A stretch of DNA of 64,000 nt from Burkholderiaceae bacterium (GCA_030157545.1 JAOAUN010000014.1:186001-250000); one strand, 5' to 3'; positions 51,127-62,810 are shown, counted from the first letter of the stretch. Made by a program: numbers and translations. The notes: generated by a model not told the origin, from the sequence alone.

Positions 51127-51362
51127 AAGACGCTGGGTTCCCCTTCGGGCCACGGTCTGGCTTGCAAGCCAGACCGCTTCGGCAGGCGTAACGCAAGCGT
51201 TACGCAATCCCTGCCTCACCCTGCGCCGGAACGACGGTGGGGGGCAAACACTCTTCACTTTACTACCGTCATCACCTGCATGTGATGACTGCTGCATGGG
51301 CGGACTGCATGCAGTCCGAATTCCCCATTACGCTCCCGGCGCACGCCGGGATCCAGCGTCTT
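51127..51362. repeat. Block of nested palindromes (REP/BIME-like)
   Basis: The gap 51107-51413 has no gene. Outer arms AAGACGCTGG (51127-51136) and its complement (51353-51362) enclose five further palindromes: a 22-bp perfect one (51154-51175), 9-bp arms with 2-bp spacer (51186-51205), 8-bp arms (51268-51289), an 18-bp perfect one (51301-51318) and CCCGGCG/CGCCGGG (51335-51350). The rightmost part resembles the arm of the element at 8943-9027. Confidence 0.8.
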
Positions 51363-51413
51363 TGCTTAATCAACAAAGAAAATAAAAAGAAAAGCGTCAC
51401 TACTTAAAAACCA

Positions 51414-52907
51414 TCAAGCCCAATTCCTGGCACGATCAATCGCCCGCGCCCACACACCAAGCTTTTCAGCGCGAAGCGTCTCCGGCATCTGCGGCTCGAA
51501 GACACGTTCCATCCGCCACTGAGCAGCGATCTCGTCTTGCGTAGACCAAAACCCAACCCCAAGTCCTGCCAGATACGCAGCACCCAGAGCGGTTGTCTCT
51601 GTAACTTGCGGCCGCACGACAGGCACGCCGAGTATGTCAGCTTGAAACTGCATCAACATATTATTGCGAGCGGCACCGCCATCAACACGCAACTCCTTCA
51701 GCGGGATAGTCGCGTCTTTCTGCATCGCCGAGACCACATCGGCAGTCTGGAATGCAATGCCTTCTAAAGCGGCACGTGCAATATGACCAGCAGTGGTACC
51801 ACGGGTAATGCCAAGCATGGTGCCGCGTGCATAGGCATCCCAATGCGGCGCGCCCAAACCGGAAAAAGCAGGCACGAAAGTCACGCCGTCACTATCGGGA
51901 ACACTGCTTGCCAATGATTCGACTTCTGAAGAATTCTTAATGATGCCGAGACCATCACGTAACCACTGTATCGTTGCGCCGCCCATGAACACTCCGCCTT
52001 CGAGCATGTAATCCGTTTTATGCGGCTGCGCATGGCCGGTGGTCCAGCCTACGGTTGTGAGCAAATTATTTTGGGACGTCACAGCCTTGTCGGTATTCAT
52101 CAAAATAAAACAGCCGGTGCCATAGGTGCTCTTGACCATGCCGCTATGAAAACAGGCTTGTCCATACGTCGCTGCCTGCTGATCGCCGGCGATGCCGGCA
52201 ATGGGAATTGCGGTCCCGAAAAATTCTGCACTCGTCTGTGCAGCAATGCCACTGCCAGGCACCACCTTTGGCAGGATAGCGCGAGGGATTTTCAAAACAG
52301 ACAGCAGTTCATCATCCCAGTCCAGCGTATGAATATTGAACATCATTGTGCGCGATGCATTGCTGGTGTCAGTCAGATGTACGCCAGCGAGCTTGTACAT
52401 CAACCATGAGTCAACAGTGCCGAACGCGAGCTCTCCACGCTCTGCGCGTTCACGTGCGCCCGGCACATTATCGAGAAGCCAGCGCAGTTTAGTGCCGGAA
52501 AAATAGCCGTCAATGATCAGGCCAGTCTTTTGCTGAAACAGCGGGCCATAGCCATCGGCGCGCAAGCTGTCGCAGAGATTGGCGGTGCGGCGGTCTTGCC
52601 AGACAATGGCGTTCGCAACGGCTTCGCCGGTGTTGCGGTCCCACAGTACGGTGGTCTCGCGTTGATTGGTAATGCCAATGGCAGCGATATCGGCTGCCGT
52701 TAAATGATGTTCGCGCATGACCTGCTGGGAGACAGATAGTTGCGATTTCCAGATTTCGTGCGCGTCATGTTCAACCCAACCAGGGTTGGGGAATATTTGC
52801 CGGAACTCTTGTTGAGCAGTGCCGTGAATATGGCCGGCGCGATCAAACAGAATGGCGCGTGAGCTGGTCGTGCCCTGATCCAGCGCGAGAATATATTGTT
52901 CGGACAT
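51414..52907 (-). CDS. glpK: Glycerol kinase
   Basis: 497 aa FGGY-family kinase making glycerol-3-phosphate from glycerol and ATP. The start [17 protein letters not shown] (ATG 52907) has a GAGG ribosome site; the longer frame is unlikely. TTSSRAI phosphate motif, [14 protein letters not shown] and [11 protein letters not shown] near the C-terminus. It follows the glycerol transporter operon on the same strand, behind a terminator. Confidence 0.96.
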   Translation of the reverse strand: MSEQYILALDQGTTSSRAILFDRAGHIHGTAQQEFRQIFPNPGWVEHDAHEIWKSQLSVSQQVMREHHLTAADIAAIGITNQRETTVLWDRNTGEAVANAIVWQDRRTANLCDSLRADGYGPLFQQKTGLIIDGYFSGTKLRWLLDNVPGARERAERGELAFGTVDSWLMYKLAGVHLTDTSNASRTMMFNIHTLDWDDELLSVLKIPRAILPKVVPGSGIAAQTSAEFFGTAIPIAGIAGDQQAATYGQACFHSGMVKSTYGTGCFILMNTDKAVTSQNNLLTTVGWTTGHAQPHKTDYMLEGGVFMGGATIQWLRDGLGIIKNSSEVESLASSVPDSDGVTFVPAFSGLGAPHWDAYARGTMLGITRGTTAGHIARAALEGIAFQTADVVSAMQKDATIPLKELRVDGGAARNNMLMQFQADILGVPVVRPQVTETTALGAAYLAGLGVGFWSTQDEIAAQWRMERVFEPQMPETLRAEKLGVWARAIDRARNWA

Positions 52908-52932
52908 GCGAGCCTCGCAGGAAGAAGCGATG

Positions 52933-52970
52933 CAAAAAAAAGTAAAAATGCGCGGCATTAAGCCGCGCAT
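52933..52970 (-). terminator. Terminator between glpV and glpK
   Basis: Minus-strand reading: nine-pair stem (52962-52970 with 52948-52956) around a 5-base loop, then T5, AC and T8 (complement of 52933-52947). It would limit transcription of glpK from the transporter operon. Confidence 0.9.
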
Positions 52971-53031
52971 CATCGAAACAAAATCAGCCGGACCACAACT
53001 TTGTGGGCAGTGTCCAAGCTGAAGCGCGCAA

Positions 53032-54756
53032 TTATTTTACGCGACCTTCTTTCCATGCCTGAAGCAGCTTGTCATAAGCGATGGTCTCGCCTTGTGGCTT
53101 TTCGTTAGCCAGCTTCTTCCATGGTGCAGCATTGTCCGTCAGGTACTTGGCTGGATCGCCTTTCTCGTTCAGTTTAGGCGGGCAGTTCTTCATGCCAGCG
53201 CGCTGCAGACGGCCCATCACGTCGTCCATCTCGGTAGCAAGCGTATCCATTGCTGCCTGTGGAGTCTTCTCGCCAGTGATCGCGGTGGCGACATTCTTCC
53301 ACCACAGTTGTGCCAGCTTTGGATAGTCAGGCACGTTGGTACCGGTCGGGGTCCATGCAACACGGGCAGGGCTGCGATAGAACTCGATCAGGCCGCCGTA
53401 CTTGGAGGCGTTCTTCGTGAAGTATTCATGACGGATGTCAGAGTCACGCACGAAGGTCAGGCCGGTGATGGATTTTTTCAGCGACGTGGTCTTGGCATTG
53501 ATGAACTGCGCATACAGCCATGCGCCTGCCTTGCGGTCGTCCGGGGTCGACTTGAAGAAGGTCCAGGAACCGACGTCCTGATAACCATTCTGCATGCCTT
53601 CTTTCCAGTATGGGCCATGCGGGCCGGGAGCCATACGCCATTTTGGCGAACCATCAGCATTGTTGACAGCTGGTGCCTTGCTCATCGATGCGGTGAACGC
53701 GGTGTACCAGAAAATCTGCTGCGCGATCTGACCCTGGCCTGGGACCGGACCAGCTTCCGAGAAGGTCATGCCCATCGCTTCTGGCGGCGCATACTTCTTC
53801 ATGAAATCGATGTATTTGGTCAGTGCATAAACAGCAGCTGGCGAGTTGGTAGCACCACCACGCGAAACCGAAGCACCAACCGGCGTGCACTTGTCAGCGG
53901 CTACGCGAATGCCCCACTCGTCAACCGGCATACCATTCGGGATGCCCTTGTCGGCAGTACCTGCCATCGACAGCCACGCATCGGTGAAGCGCCAGCCGAG
54001 CGAAGGATCTTTTTTGCCGTAGTCCATATGACCGAATACTTTTTTACCGTCGAGGTCTTTGACGTCATTGGTGAAGAAGTTGGCGATGTCTTCATAGGCG
54101 GACCAGTTTTGCGGCACGCCGAGCGCGTAGCCATACTTGGCCTTGAACTTGTCTTGCAGGTCTTTGCGAGCGAACCAGTCGGCACGGAACCAGTACAGGT
54201 TGGCGAATTGTTGGTCAGGCAGTTGATACAGCTTGCCGTCAGGTGCGGTCACGAAACTGATACCGATGAAATCTTTCAGATCGAGATTCGGGTTGGTGAA
54301 TTCTTTGCCGTTGCCGCTCATGTAGTCCGACAGTGGCATCACAGCGCCGTAGCGGAAGTGGGTGCCGATCAGGTCGGAGTCGGAGATCCAGCCGTCATAA
54401 ATACTTTTGCCTGATTGCATGGAGGTCTGCAGTTTTTCAACCACGTCGCCTTCCTGAATCAGGTCATGCTTGACCTTGATGCCGGTGATTTCTTCAAACG
54501 CCTTGGCCATCACTTTGGATTCATACACGTGCGTGTCGATGGTCTCGGACACCACGTTGATTTCCTTGATGCCGCGGGCTTTCAGTTTGGCAGCAGCGTC
54601 GATGAACCATTGCATTTCTTCGAGCTGCTGTTTCTTCGACAGAGTCGATGGCTGGAATTCCTTGTCAACCCATTTCTCTGCCGCTTTCATATCAGCCCAG
54701 GACGCGCCTGAAGCCAGCATTGCAGCGATTGCAATCGCGCTTAATTTTAATTTCAC
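53032..54756 (-). CDS. glpV: Glycerol ABC transporter substrate-binding protein
   Basis: 574 aa, large for a sugar-type binding protein but right for GlpV of the rhizobial glpSTPQUV glycerol system. A GTG start at 54756 with AGGAG 9 bases upstream leads into the signal peptide [20 protein letters not shown]. The mature part begins [34 protein letters not shown]. The gene order around it (ATPases, permeases, small membrane protein, binding protein, with glpD and glpK flanking) supports glycerol as substrate. Confidence 0.88.
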   Translation of the reverse strand: MKLKLSAIAIAAMLASGASWADMKAAEKWVDKEFQPSTLSKKQQLEEMQWFIDAAAKLKARGIKEINVVSETIDTHVYESKVMAKAFEEITGIKVKHDLIQEGDVVEKLQTSMQSGKSIYDGWISDSDLIGTHFRYGAVMPLSDYMSGNGKEFTNPNLDLKDFIGISFVTAPDGKLYQLPDQQFANLYWFRADWFARKDLQDKFKAKYGYALGVPQNWSAYEDIANFFTNDVKDLDGKKVFGHMDYGKKDPSLGWRFTDAWLSMAGTADKGIPNGMPVDEWGIRVAADKCTPVGASVSRGGATNSPAAVYALTKYIDFMKKYAPPEAMGMTFSEAGPVPGQGQIAQQIFWYTAFTASMSKAPAVNNADGSPKWRMAPGPHGPYWKEGMQNGYQDVGSWTFFKSTPDDRKAGAWLYAQFINAKTTSLKKSITGLTFVRDSDIRHEYFTKNASKYGGLIEFYRSPARVAWTPTGTNVPDYPKLAQLWWKNVATAITGEKTPQAAMDTLATEMDDVMGRLQRAGMKNCPPKLNEKGDPAKYLTDNAAPWKKLANEKPQGETIAYDKLLQAWKEGRVK

Positions 54757-54797
54757 GTCTTGTTCTCCTCTTCGCACCTTCCCGGACAAAACTGCAA

Positions 54798-54822
54798 ACT
54801 CCGGCGGGAAGAAATCCGGAGT
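54798..54822 (-). other. Intercistronic hairpin between glpU and glpV
   Basis: ACTCCGG (54798-54804) and CCGGAGT (54816-54822) form a stem in the 82-bp gap. Followed on the minus strand by a modest T-containing stretch; likely mRNA processing/stabilisation upstream of the binding-protein cistron. Confidence 0.45.
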
Positions 54823-54838
54823 CTTGGTGAAGCGGGGG

Positions 54839-55123
54839 TTACCCCCAACGCATCAAAACCAGTAACACGACAAAACCAATTACTGCAGCGAGCCATTGCG
54901 TCAGGTCGGTCAGGCCGGCCCATGCAAGGTTCACATAAGCCGCACTCAACAGACCGATGAACAAGCGGTCACCGCGGGTTGTTGGAATCGGTAAAAATCC
55001 TTTGCGCTCGATACTGGGCGAGCGCACCTGCCAGATCGCCATGCCGGTCAACATCAAAACGATGCCGATAAAAAACAGCGCAATCGGCATCGTCCATGCC
55101 ATCCATGCAAATGCATTTGCCAT
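54839..55123 (-). CDS. glpU: Small membrane protein GlpU of the glycerol transporter locus
   Basis: 94 aa with two to three membrane segments (MPIALFFIGIVLMLTGMAIWQV; FIGLLSAAYVNLAWAGL; WLAAVIGFVVLLVLM), matching the DUF2160-type protein conserved between the permeases and binding protein of glp ABC loci. The start ATG at 55123 follows the glpQ stop region with a 1-bp gap. Role unknown; perhaps an accessory transporter subunit. Confidence 0.85.
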   Translation of the reverse strand: MANAFAWMAWTMPIALFFIGIVLMLTGMAIWQVRSPSIERKGFLPIPTTRGDRLFIGLLSAAYVNLAWAGLTDLTQWLAAVIGFVVLLVLMRWG

Positions 55124-55124
55124 C

Positions 55125-55927
55125 TCAGACCCTTCCCATCGCAAAACCCTTGGCAATGTAATGCCGTACAAACCAGATCACTAACGCGCCCGGCACAATC
55201 GTCAGCGTACCGGCCGCAGCCAGTACCCCCCAGTCCATGCCGGCGGCCGACACCGTGCGTGTCATGGTGGCAGCGATTGGCTTGGCGTTAACGGATGTAA
55301 GCGTTCTGGCGAGCAGCAGCTCTACCCAGCTGAACATGAAACAGAAAAATGCCGTTACACCAATGCCGGACTTAATTAGTGGCAGAAAAATTTTCACGAA
55401 AAATTTAGGGAAAGTGTAGCCGTCGATGTACGCGGTCTCGTCAATCTCTTTTGGAATGCCGGACATGAAACCTTCCAGAATCCACACGGCCAGCGGCACG
55501 TTGAACAGCAAGTGCGCGAGTGCGACCGCAATGTGCGTATCCATCAGGCCGACGGTGGAGTAGAGCTGAAAGAACGGCAGCAGGAACACGGCCGGTGGCG
55601 TCATGCGGTTTGTCAGCAGCCAGAAGAACAGATGCTTGTCGCCCAAAAACGAATAGCGCGAAAATGCATACGCTGCCGGCAAGGCCAGCGACACCGACAT
55701 CACCATGTTCATTGCCACATAGATGATGGAGTTGATATAGCCGCTGTACCAGGATTCGTCGGTAAAGATGGTGAGGTAATTATCAAACGTCATCCTGGCC
55801 GGCCACATCGTCATCACGCCAATGATTTCTTCATTGGTCTTCAACGACATGTTGAGCATCCAGTAAATCGGCAGCAGCGACAGCGCCAGAAACGCCACCA
55901 GGAAAAAGCGGGAGATATTATTGCGCA

Positions 55928-55931
<4 letters not shown>
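55125..55931 (-). CDS. glpQ: Glycerol ABC transporter permease (MalG-type)
   Basis: 268 aa inner-membrane permease with six helices. The conserved EAA loop reads EGFMSGIPKEIDETAYIDGYTFPKFFVKIFLPLIKSGIG, which docks an ATPase subunit. Overlaps the glpP stop by 4 bases. Not to be confused with the glycerophosphodiesterase also called GlpQ in E. coli. Confidence 0.93.
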
Positions 55932-56797
<866 letters not shown>

Positions 56798-56798
56798 A

Positions 56799-57887
56799 TC
56801 AGACAACCCGCCTGTCATTGACGTAATAGAGAGTGCGCTCCTGCGGGAATCGCAGCCACACGGTGTCGCCTGCAGCGGCCGCCGGTTGCGTACGCTGCTT
56901 GGACGAAATGCGATGCACTCCGAGCTGGCATTCGACCAACCAGTGCGTGCCCATATTGCGGGCGATGATCAGCCTGGCTGCCACCGTGCCTTCGGCTTGC
57001 GCCATCATGCATTCAATGAATTCCGGACGGATGCCAAGTGTGACCACGCCGCTTGCCATGCCGATCGGCAGATTTTTCGGTACCGCGATTCCTTGCTCGA
57101 CGCCGGCAATGTAAGCCTGATGCAGGCTGACCGTGCAAGGCAACAGGTTCATGCCCGGATTGCCGATGAAGTAACCGACGAACGTATGCTCCGGTTCTTC
57201 AAACAAGGCCTGCGCGCTGCCGACTTGCACCACTTCGCCTTGTGTCATGACGACGACCTGATCAGCGAATGTCAGTGCTTCGATCTGGTCATGTGTGACG
57301 TAAATCAGCGAGAGCTTGAGTTCGTGATGAATTTCTTTGAGCTTGCGACGCAGCAGCCATTTCAGGTGCGGGTCGATCACGGTCAGCGGTTCATCGAACA
57401 ACACTGCCGCTACATCAGGCCGCACCAGTCCGCGTCCGAGGGAAATTTTTTGTTTGGCGTCGGCAGTCAGTCCACTGGCGCGGTGCGACAAGTCAGGCGT
57501 GAGCTCAAGTATCTCGGCGATATGATCAACGCGCTTGTTGATATCGGCAGTTTTCCAGCCGCGATTCTTCAGCGGGAAAGCCAGATTCTCACGCACCGTC
57601 ATCGTGTCGTAAATGACCGGGAACTGGAATACCTGCGCGATGTTGCGCGCTTCGGTCGGCAGGTTGGTAATGTCCTTGCCATCGAAGAGTACTTTGCCGT
57701 GCGAGGGTTTCACCAGGCCAGAAATAATATTCAGCAGCGTGGTCTTGCCGCAGCCTGAAGGGCCGAGCAAGGCATAGGCGCCGCCGTCATCCCATGTCAT
57801 GTTCATCGGGTGCAGTGCGTAGTCCGATGGCTTGCCCGGGTTAGGCCGGTAGGCGTGGGCCAGATCAACTAATTCAATGCGTGCCAT
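56799..57887 (-). CDS. glpT: Glycerol ABC transporter ATP-binding protein
   Basis: 362 aa MalK-type ATPase. Walker A GPSGCGKTTLLN, Walker B VLFDEPLTVID, then a C-terminal TOBE regulatory domain. The signature region LTADAKQKISLGRGL departs from LSGGQ, as does the pair's other member at the P-loop; the two probably form a heterodimer. Follows glpS by 2 bp. Not the glycerol-3-phosphate antiporter named GlpT in E. coli. Confidence 0.92.
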   Translation of the reverse strand: MARIELVDLAHAYRPNPGKPSDYALHPMNMTWDDGGAYALLGPSGCGKTTLLNIISGLVKPSHGKVLFDGKDITNLPTEARNIAQVFQFPVIYDTMTVRENLAFPLKNRGWKTADINKRVDHIAEILELTPDLSHRASGLTADAKQKISLGRGLVRPDVAAVLFDEPLTVIDPHLKWLLRRKLKEIHHELKLSLIYVTHDQIEALTFADQVVVMTQGEVVQVGSAQALFEEPEHTFVGYFIGNPGMNLLPCTVSLHQAYIAGVEQGIAVPKNLPIGMASGVVTLGIRPEFIECMMAQAEGTVAARLIIARNMGTHWLVECQLGVHRISSKQRTQPAAAAGDTVWLRFPQERTLYYVNDRRVV

Positions 57888-57889
57888 CG

Positions 57890-58987
57890 TCAGGCTCCTG
57901 CCTGGCCGGGCGCGAACAGCAACGCACCATCGGCACTAAAAATAAACACATCTTCATGATGGATATGCACGTTCGCCCCTTGGGCAATATCGAGGTTATG
58001 CACGCCCGGCAATTGAGCGACCAGACTAATGGCGCCGCGGTGCAAATGCACATAAGTTTCGGAGCCGCTGATCTCGGCCAAGTCAACCGTGGCGGCGATC
58101 GTGAAATCCTTGCTGCTGTCACCTGACAGGCGCAGGCTGTGCGCGCGCAGACCCAGGATGACTTTATTGAAGCCGGCGGCTTGTCGGCACTGCTCCGGCG
58201 ACAAGGGCATCGTCAAGCCTTCCGACAGATGGGCCACGCCATTGACATCGACGCTGGCAGGCAGCAGATTGATCGGCGGGTCACTGAAAGTGCGCGCTGT
58301 CTGAATAGAATTCGGCGCATTGAAAACAGCGAGCGTATCGCCCTGCTGCAGCAAACGGCCTTCATGCAGCACCATCACTTGTCCGCCGAGTTGCAGCGCT
58401 TCGAGCGGCTCGGTGGTTGCATAGACGACGGTCGTTTTACCGCTGGAAAAAAGCTCGGTCAATTCACGGCGCAGTTCTTCGCGCAATTTGTAATCGAGAT
58501 TGACCAGCGGTTCGTCGAGCAGCAACAAGCCTGCGTCTTTAATCAGTGCGCGCGCGAGCGCGGTTCTTTGTTGCTGGCCGCCGGACAGCGCGGCAGGCGA
58601 GCGATCCAGATACGGCGAGATGTGCAGACGCTCGGCCATGGCGTTGACGCGCACTTTGATTTCATCATCTGTAAGGTGACCGGCAATGCGCAGTGGAGAA
58701 GCAATATTTTCGAATACGGTCAGTGACGGATAGTTGATGAACTGCTGATAGACCATCGCCAAATGACGCTCGCGCACGGGCACGCCGGTGACATCAACGC
58801 CGTCTGCGATGACCTTGCCTTCAGATGGCTTGTCGAGACCGGCCATCAATCGCATCAGCGAGGTCTTGCCCGCCAGCGTCGTGCCGAGGATGACGTTGAT
58901 TGCTCCGGGAACCAGAGAAACCGACATCGGATAAAGATGATTGTCAGCACCAACCTTCTTGCTGACGCTTTGTAATTCAAGACGCAC
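57890..58987 (-). CDS. glpS: Glycerol ABC transporter ATP-binding protein
   Basis: 365 aa MalK-type ATPase. A GTG start at 58987 with AGGAG 6 bases upstream is preferred; the longer frame runs into the glpD side without ribosome site. Walker A is GTTLAGKTS, an unusual loop but keeping GKT; signature ALSGGQQQRTALARAL; Walker B LLLDEPLVNLD; C-terminal TOBE region. Heterodimer partner for glpT product. Confidence 0.92.
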   Translation of the reverse strand: MRLELQSVSKKVGADNHLYPMSVSLVPGAINVILGTTLAGKTSLMRLMAGLDKPSEGKVIADGVDVTGVPVRERHLAMVYQQFINYPSLTVFENIASPLRIAGHLTDDEIKVRVNAMAERLHISPYLDRSPAALSGGQQQRTALARALIKDAGLLLLDEPLVNLDYKLREELRRELTELFSSGKTTVVYATTEPLEALQLGGQVMVLHEGRLLQQGDTLAVFNAPNSIQTARTFSDPPINLLPASVDVNGVAHLSEGLTMPLSPEQCRQAAGFNKVILGLRAHSLRLSGDSSKDFTIAATVDLAEISGSETYVHLHRGAISLVAQLPGVHNLDIAQGANVHIHHEDVFIFSADGALLFAPGQAGA

Positions 58988-59057
58988 TGTGTCTCCTAAA
59001 AAAGCTATAGCGACCGATTTGTTTTGATTTTGCGGTTCGCTGCTTGCTGCTAACTTG

Positions 59058-60584
59058 TTAATGCTGTTGTGCGATCCACTGGTCGATCTTCTGTTCGGTG
59101 TCAGCCGGCACGTGCAGCCCCAACTTCGAGCGTCGCCACAGTATATCGGCACCCGAAGTTGCCCATTCAAATTTCATTAGGTATTCCAGCTCCGCCGCAA
59201 ATAAGCCTTTGACCAGCTCAACTCCCATGCCGGATAGGTGCGTGCGTCCTTCCAGCAGCTTGTTGATGCGCGTGCCGTAGGCGCGCACATATCGCGCCAC
59301 CAATACTGCCGGCAGCCAAGAATATTGATGCTGCATTTGCATGACAAAGCCGTCGTATTCCATGACGGCGCGGTTTTGCGGCACGCTGCCATACAAGTCG
59401 CCACCAGGCAGGCAAGCGTCCGCCGTCCAGCTACCTTTTTGATTGCCAAGGCGCGGCGCAATCATGTCGACCGCTTCTTCGGCCAGTTTTCTGAATGTCG
59501 TGATCTTGCCGCCAAAGACAGACAGCAGCGGCGCGCTGTCGTTGTCCATGTCTAGTTTGTAGTCGCGCGTAATTTCGGAAGCGTTCGATGACTCGTCCTC
59601 CAAAAGCGGTCGCACGCCCGAGTAAGACCAGACCACGTCAGACGGCTGCAATTGTTTGTTGAAATAACGTTGGGTCAGCTCGCAGAGGTAAGCGATTTCA
59701 CTGTCCTCAATGGCGACCTTGTTGGTATCGCCGTGATACTCGAGGTCGGTAGTGCCGATGAGGGTGAAGTCTTGCTCGTAATTAATCGCAAAGACGATGC
59801 GGCCATCCGGATTCTGGAAGATATACGCATAGGGATGGTCGAACAACTTCTTGACCACTATGTGGCTGCCCTTGATTAGCCGCAGTGCTTTCAGGCTTGG
59901 GCGATTGACTGCGCTTTGCAGGAATTGAGCAGCCCAAGGACCGGCAGCATTGACCAGGCAACGTGCCTGCACTTGCGTGAGTTTGCCGTCAGCACCGCGC
60001 AATGTGGCGTCCCAGATCTCGCCATCGCGACGGGCAGCTTCGCAGATAGTGTGGGTCAGCACCGTGGCGCCTTTTTCGGCAGCATCCATCGCATTGAGCA
60101 CCACCAGGCGCGCATCGTCGACCCAGCCGTCCGAATAGATAAAGCCTTTCGTGAAGGCGGGTTTAAGTGGTTCGCCGGCTGCATGGGATCGCAGATCGAC
60201 GCTGCCCGAAGCTTCGAGCAATTCGCGTTTGGCAAGCAAGTCATAGGCGAGCAGGCCGGCACGTATCATCCACGCCGGTCGCTGGCCTTTATCGTGCGGC
60301 ATTACAAAGCGCAACGGCCACATGATGTGTGGTGCGCTGCGCAGCAAAACTTCACGCTCGATCAGGGCTTTGCGGACCAGCCCGAATTCATAATTTTCCA
60401 GATAACGCAGACCGCCGTGAATCAGCTTGGTAGAAGCCGACGAGGTATGCGCGGCCAGATCGTCTTTGTCGCACAGCACGACCGACAAGCCCCGTCCGGC
60501 CGCGTCGCGCGCGATGCCGGCGCCGTTGATGCCGCCGCCAACAATCAGCACATCACATCTTAGGATTGCCTGAGCTTGTTCCAT
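59058..60584 (-). CDS. glpD: Aerobic glycerol-3-phosphate dehydrogenase
   Basis: 508 aa FAD enzyme oxidising glycerol-3-phosphate to dihydroxyacetone phosphate and passing electrons to quinone. GGGINGAGIARDAAGRGLSVVL near the N-terminus binds FAD; SASTKLIHGGLRYLE and VFGGKITTFRKLAEEA are family motifs. ATG 60584 chosen over an upstream TTG at 60596. First gene of the minus-strand glp operon, divergent from glpR. Confidence 0.96.
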   Translation of the reverse strand: MEQAQAILRCDVLIVGGGINGAGIARDAAGRGLSVVLCDKDDLAAHTSSASTKLIHGGLRYLENYEFGLVRKALIEREVLLRSAPHIMWPLRFVMPHDKGQRPAWMIRAGLLAYDLLAKRELLEASGSVDLRSHAAGEPLKPAFTKGFIYSDGWVDDARLVVLNAMDAAEKGATVLTHTICEAARRDGEIWDATLRGADGKLTQVQARCLVNAAGPWAAQFLQSAVNRPSLKALRLIKGSHIVVKKLFDHPYAYIFQNPDGRIVFAINYEQDFTLIGTTDLEYHGDTNKVAIEDSEIAYLCELTQRYFNKQLQPSDVVWSYSGVRPLLEDESSNASEITRDYKLDMDNDSAPLLSVFGGKITTFRKLAEEAVDMIAPRLGNQKGSWTADACLPGGDLYGSVPQNRAVMEYDGFVMQMQHQYSWLPAVLVARYVRAYGTRINKLLEGRTHLSGMGVELVKGLFAAELEYLMKFEWATSGADILWRRSKLGLHVPADTEQKIDQWIAQQH

Positions 60585-60767
60585 AAGTTTGACCAAAGCG
60601 GATAAAAGGGGTCACCAACGCGGGAGGTGGGCAAGTACTAACTACGCGGAATCGCTCTGTTATACAGAATAATCTGCGAAGTTTTCGATGAAGAAACTAG
60701 TTAAGTTTCCTCGAAAAATTGCCAAATCAACTCAGCCTGTTGATAATGTAGAACAAAGATAGGCGTT

Positions 60768-60836
60768 AAACGAACAAAAATCAACAATAAAATCACTTAA
60801 TATGTTCGTTTGCTTTCATTATTTCCTTTTTATAAT
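60768..60836. promoter_or_regulatory. GlpR-type operator half-sites and glpR promoter
   Basis: In the glpD/glpR gap (60585-60853), AAACGAACA (60768-60776) and TGTTCGTTT (60803-60811) are exact inverted copies resembling the TGTTCG half-site of the E. coli GlpR operator. A -10 TATAAT (60831-60836) with a weak -35 (TTTGCT, 60809-60814) faces glpR, so the right half-site covers its -35. This suggests autoregulation and control of glpD. Confidence 0.6.
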
Positions 60837-60853
60837 GGTTTTGGAGAAATTTC

Positions 60854-61615
60854 ATGACGCTTAATCCGCGCCAGCGCAGATTGCTCGAAGTGGTGCGACG
60901 GCATGTGACCGTATCGGTTGAGGACTTGGCGCAGCAGCTGGATGTGACGCCGCAAACGGTGCGGCGCGACGTCAAGTTGATGGAAGAAGCGTCTTTGCTG
61001 GCGCGCTATCACGGCGGCGTTGGCTTGCCTTCGTCGGTCGAGAATATCGATTACAGCCAGCGCCAGGTCTTGAATATCGACGCCAAGCGCCGCATTGCCG
61101 CCGCTGTAGCCGAGCGGGTGCGTCCGGGCTGTTCGCTGTTAATCAACATTGGCACCACCACGGAAGAAGTGGCGCGCGCACTGGTGCATCATCAGGGTTT
61201 GCATGTGGTGACCAATAACCTCAATGTGGCAGCCATTCTGGCTGACCAGCCCGGCTGCGAAGTGATGCTGGCCGGCGGCGTCGTGCGTGGCCGCGACCGT
61301 GGCATTGTCGGCGAGGCGACGATTGATTTCATTCGCCAGTTCAGGGTCGATGTCGGCATTATCGGCGTATCCAGCATCGAACCGGACGGCACCTTGCGCG
61401 ACTTTGATCCGCGCGAAGTCAAGGTTGCTCAAGCCATTATCGAGCAGTCAAGAGAAGTCTGGCTGGTCGCCGACCAGGACAAATTCGGACGTCAGGCTTT
61501 GGTGCGGCTGGCAAACCTGACGCAGATCGACAAACTGTTCTGCGATGCGCCGCCGCCGGACGTGCTGAAAAAAATATTGAAAGAAGCGCAAGTAGAAGTG
61601 GTGGTTGCACCGTAA
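60854..61615 (+). CDS. glpR: DeoR-family glycerol-3-phosphate regulon repressor
   Basis: 253 aa. N-terminal DeoR helix-turn-helix (NPRQRRLLEVVRRHVTVSVEDLAQQLDVTPQTVRRDVKLMEE) and C-terminal sugar-phosphate sensor domain (IGTTTEEVARAL). Length and motifs match GlpR, which releases DNA on binding glycerol-3-phosphate. A GGAG site lies 7 bases upstream of the ATG. Divergent from glpD; hemE follows after 65 bp. Confidence 0.93.
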   Translation: MTLNPRQRRLLEVVRRHVTVSVEDLAQQLDVTPQTVRRDVKLMEEASLLARYHGGVGLPSSVENIDYSQRQVLNIDAKRRIAAAVAERVRPGCSLLINIGTTTEEVARALVHHQGLHVVTNNLNVAAILADQPGCEVMLAGGVVRGRDRGIVGEATIDFIRQFRVDVGIIGVSSIEPDGTLRDFDPREVKVAQAIIEQSREVWLVADQDKFGRQALVRLANLTQIDKLFCDAPPPDVLKKILKEAQVEVVVAP

Positions 61616-61680
61616 CAAATGCAGCGCAAGGCGTGTTTCGGCGATAATACTGGCTTCCAAGAACCGCACGAAGATCCCGG

Positions 61681-62763
61681 ATGTCGACCAACTTTGCCCC
61701 ATTAAAGAACGATACATTTCTGCGCGCGCTACTGCGCCAGCCAACTGACTACACCCCGCTGTGGCTGATGCGCCAAGCCGGCCGCTACCTGCCGGAGTAC
61801 CGCGCCACGCGCGCGCAGGCCGGCTCTTTCATGGGGCTGGCGACCAATCCCGACTTCGCAACGGAAGTCACGCTGCAGCCGCTGGAGCGCTATAAGCTTG
61901 ATGCGGCAATTCTCTTTTCCGATATTCTGACCGTGCCCGACGCGATGGGTCTGGGCTTGTCTTTTGCCGAAGGAGAGGGCCCGCGCTTTGCCCGTCCGCT
62001 GCGCGACGAGCAGGCAGTCCGTGCCTTGCGGGCGCCGGATCTCGGCAGCCTGCAATATGTATTCGATGCCGTAACCCAGATCCGCAAAACGCTGGATGGC
62101 CGTGTGCCGCTGATTGGTTTTTCCGGCAGCCCATGGACATTAGCGTGCTATATGGTCGAAGGCCGTGGTTCGGATGATTTCCGCACCGTCAAAAGCATGC
62201 TCTACGACCGCCCCGACCTGATGCATCACATACTGCAGATTAATGCTGCTGCGGTCGCCGCCTATCTGAATGCGCAGATCGACGCCGGCGCACAGGCCGT
62301 GATGATCTTCGATACCTGGGGCGGCGCTTTAGCCGACGGTGTTTATCAGGCGTTTTCCCTGTCTTATATGCGGCAGGTAATCAGCCAGCTTAAACGCGAA
62401 CACAATGGCGAGCGCATACCGTGCATCGTCTTTACCAAGGGTGGCGGCCTGTGGCTTGACGAAATTGCCGATTCCGGCGCCGATGCAGTCGGCCTCGACT
62501 GGACCGTCAATCTGGGCAAGGCACGCGCGCAAGTTGGCCACAAAGTCGCATTGCAGGGCAACCTGGACCCGAACGTATTATTCGCCAAGCCGGAGCAGAT
62601 CCACGCCGAGGTCGAGCGCGTTCTGCAATCCTTCGGCAAACCGGAAGCGGGCAGTGGCCATGTGTTCAACCTCGGTCATGGAATTTCGCAGTTCACGCCG
62701 CCCGAATCCGTTTCAGCGCTGGTCGATGCGGTACATACTTTAAGCCGCCGCATGCGCAGCTAA
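61681..62763 (+). CDS. hemE: Uroporphyrinogen decarboxylase
   Basis: 360 aa, haem-pathway enzyme converting uroporphyrinogen III to coproporphyrinogen III. Starts near the signature [16 protein letters not shown]; second signature [22 protein letters not shown]. Usual length. The gap from here to priA (739 bp) is the DnaA-box-rich region. Confidence 0.97.
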   Translation: MSTNFAPLKNDTFLRALLRQPTDYTPLWLMRQAGRYLPEYRATRAQAGSFMGLATNPDFATEVTLQPLERYKLDAAILFSDILTVPDAMGLGLSFAEGEGPRFARPLRDEQAVRALRAPDLGSLQYVFDAVTQIRKTLDGRVPLIGFSGSPWTLACYMVEGRGSDDFRTVKSMLYDRPDLMHHILQINAAAVAAYLNAQIDAGAQAVMIFDTWGGALADGVYQAFSLSYMRQVISQLKREHNGERIPCIVFTKGGGLWLDEIADSGADAVGLDWTVNLGKARAQVGHKVALQGNLDPNVLFAKPEQIHAEVERVLQSFGKPEAGSGHVFNLGHGISQFTPPESVSALVDAVHTLSRRMRS

Positions 62764-62810
62764 TGTCGGTGTCGGCTGATCGCTACCATTTTTTGGCAAA
62801 AACTTTTCAA

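Noticed and set aside
51127..51362. Possible CRISPR array
   Set aside because: The palindromes differ from one another in sequence and spacing; there are no identical direct repeats or spacers and no cas genes.
53092..54414. 440-codon plus-strand frame opposite glpV
   Set aside because: Antisense shadow of a long GC-biased gene; no ribosome site or recognisable domain, and glpV is unambiguous.
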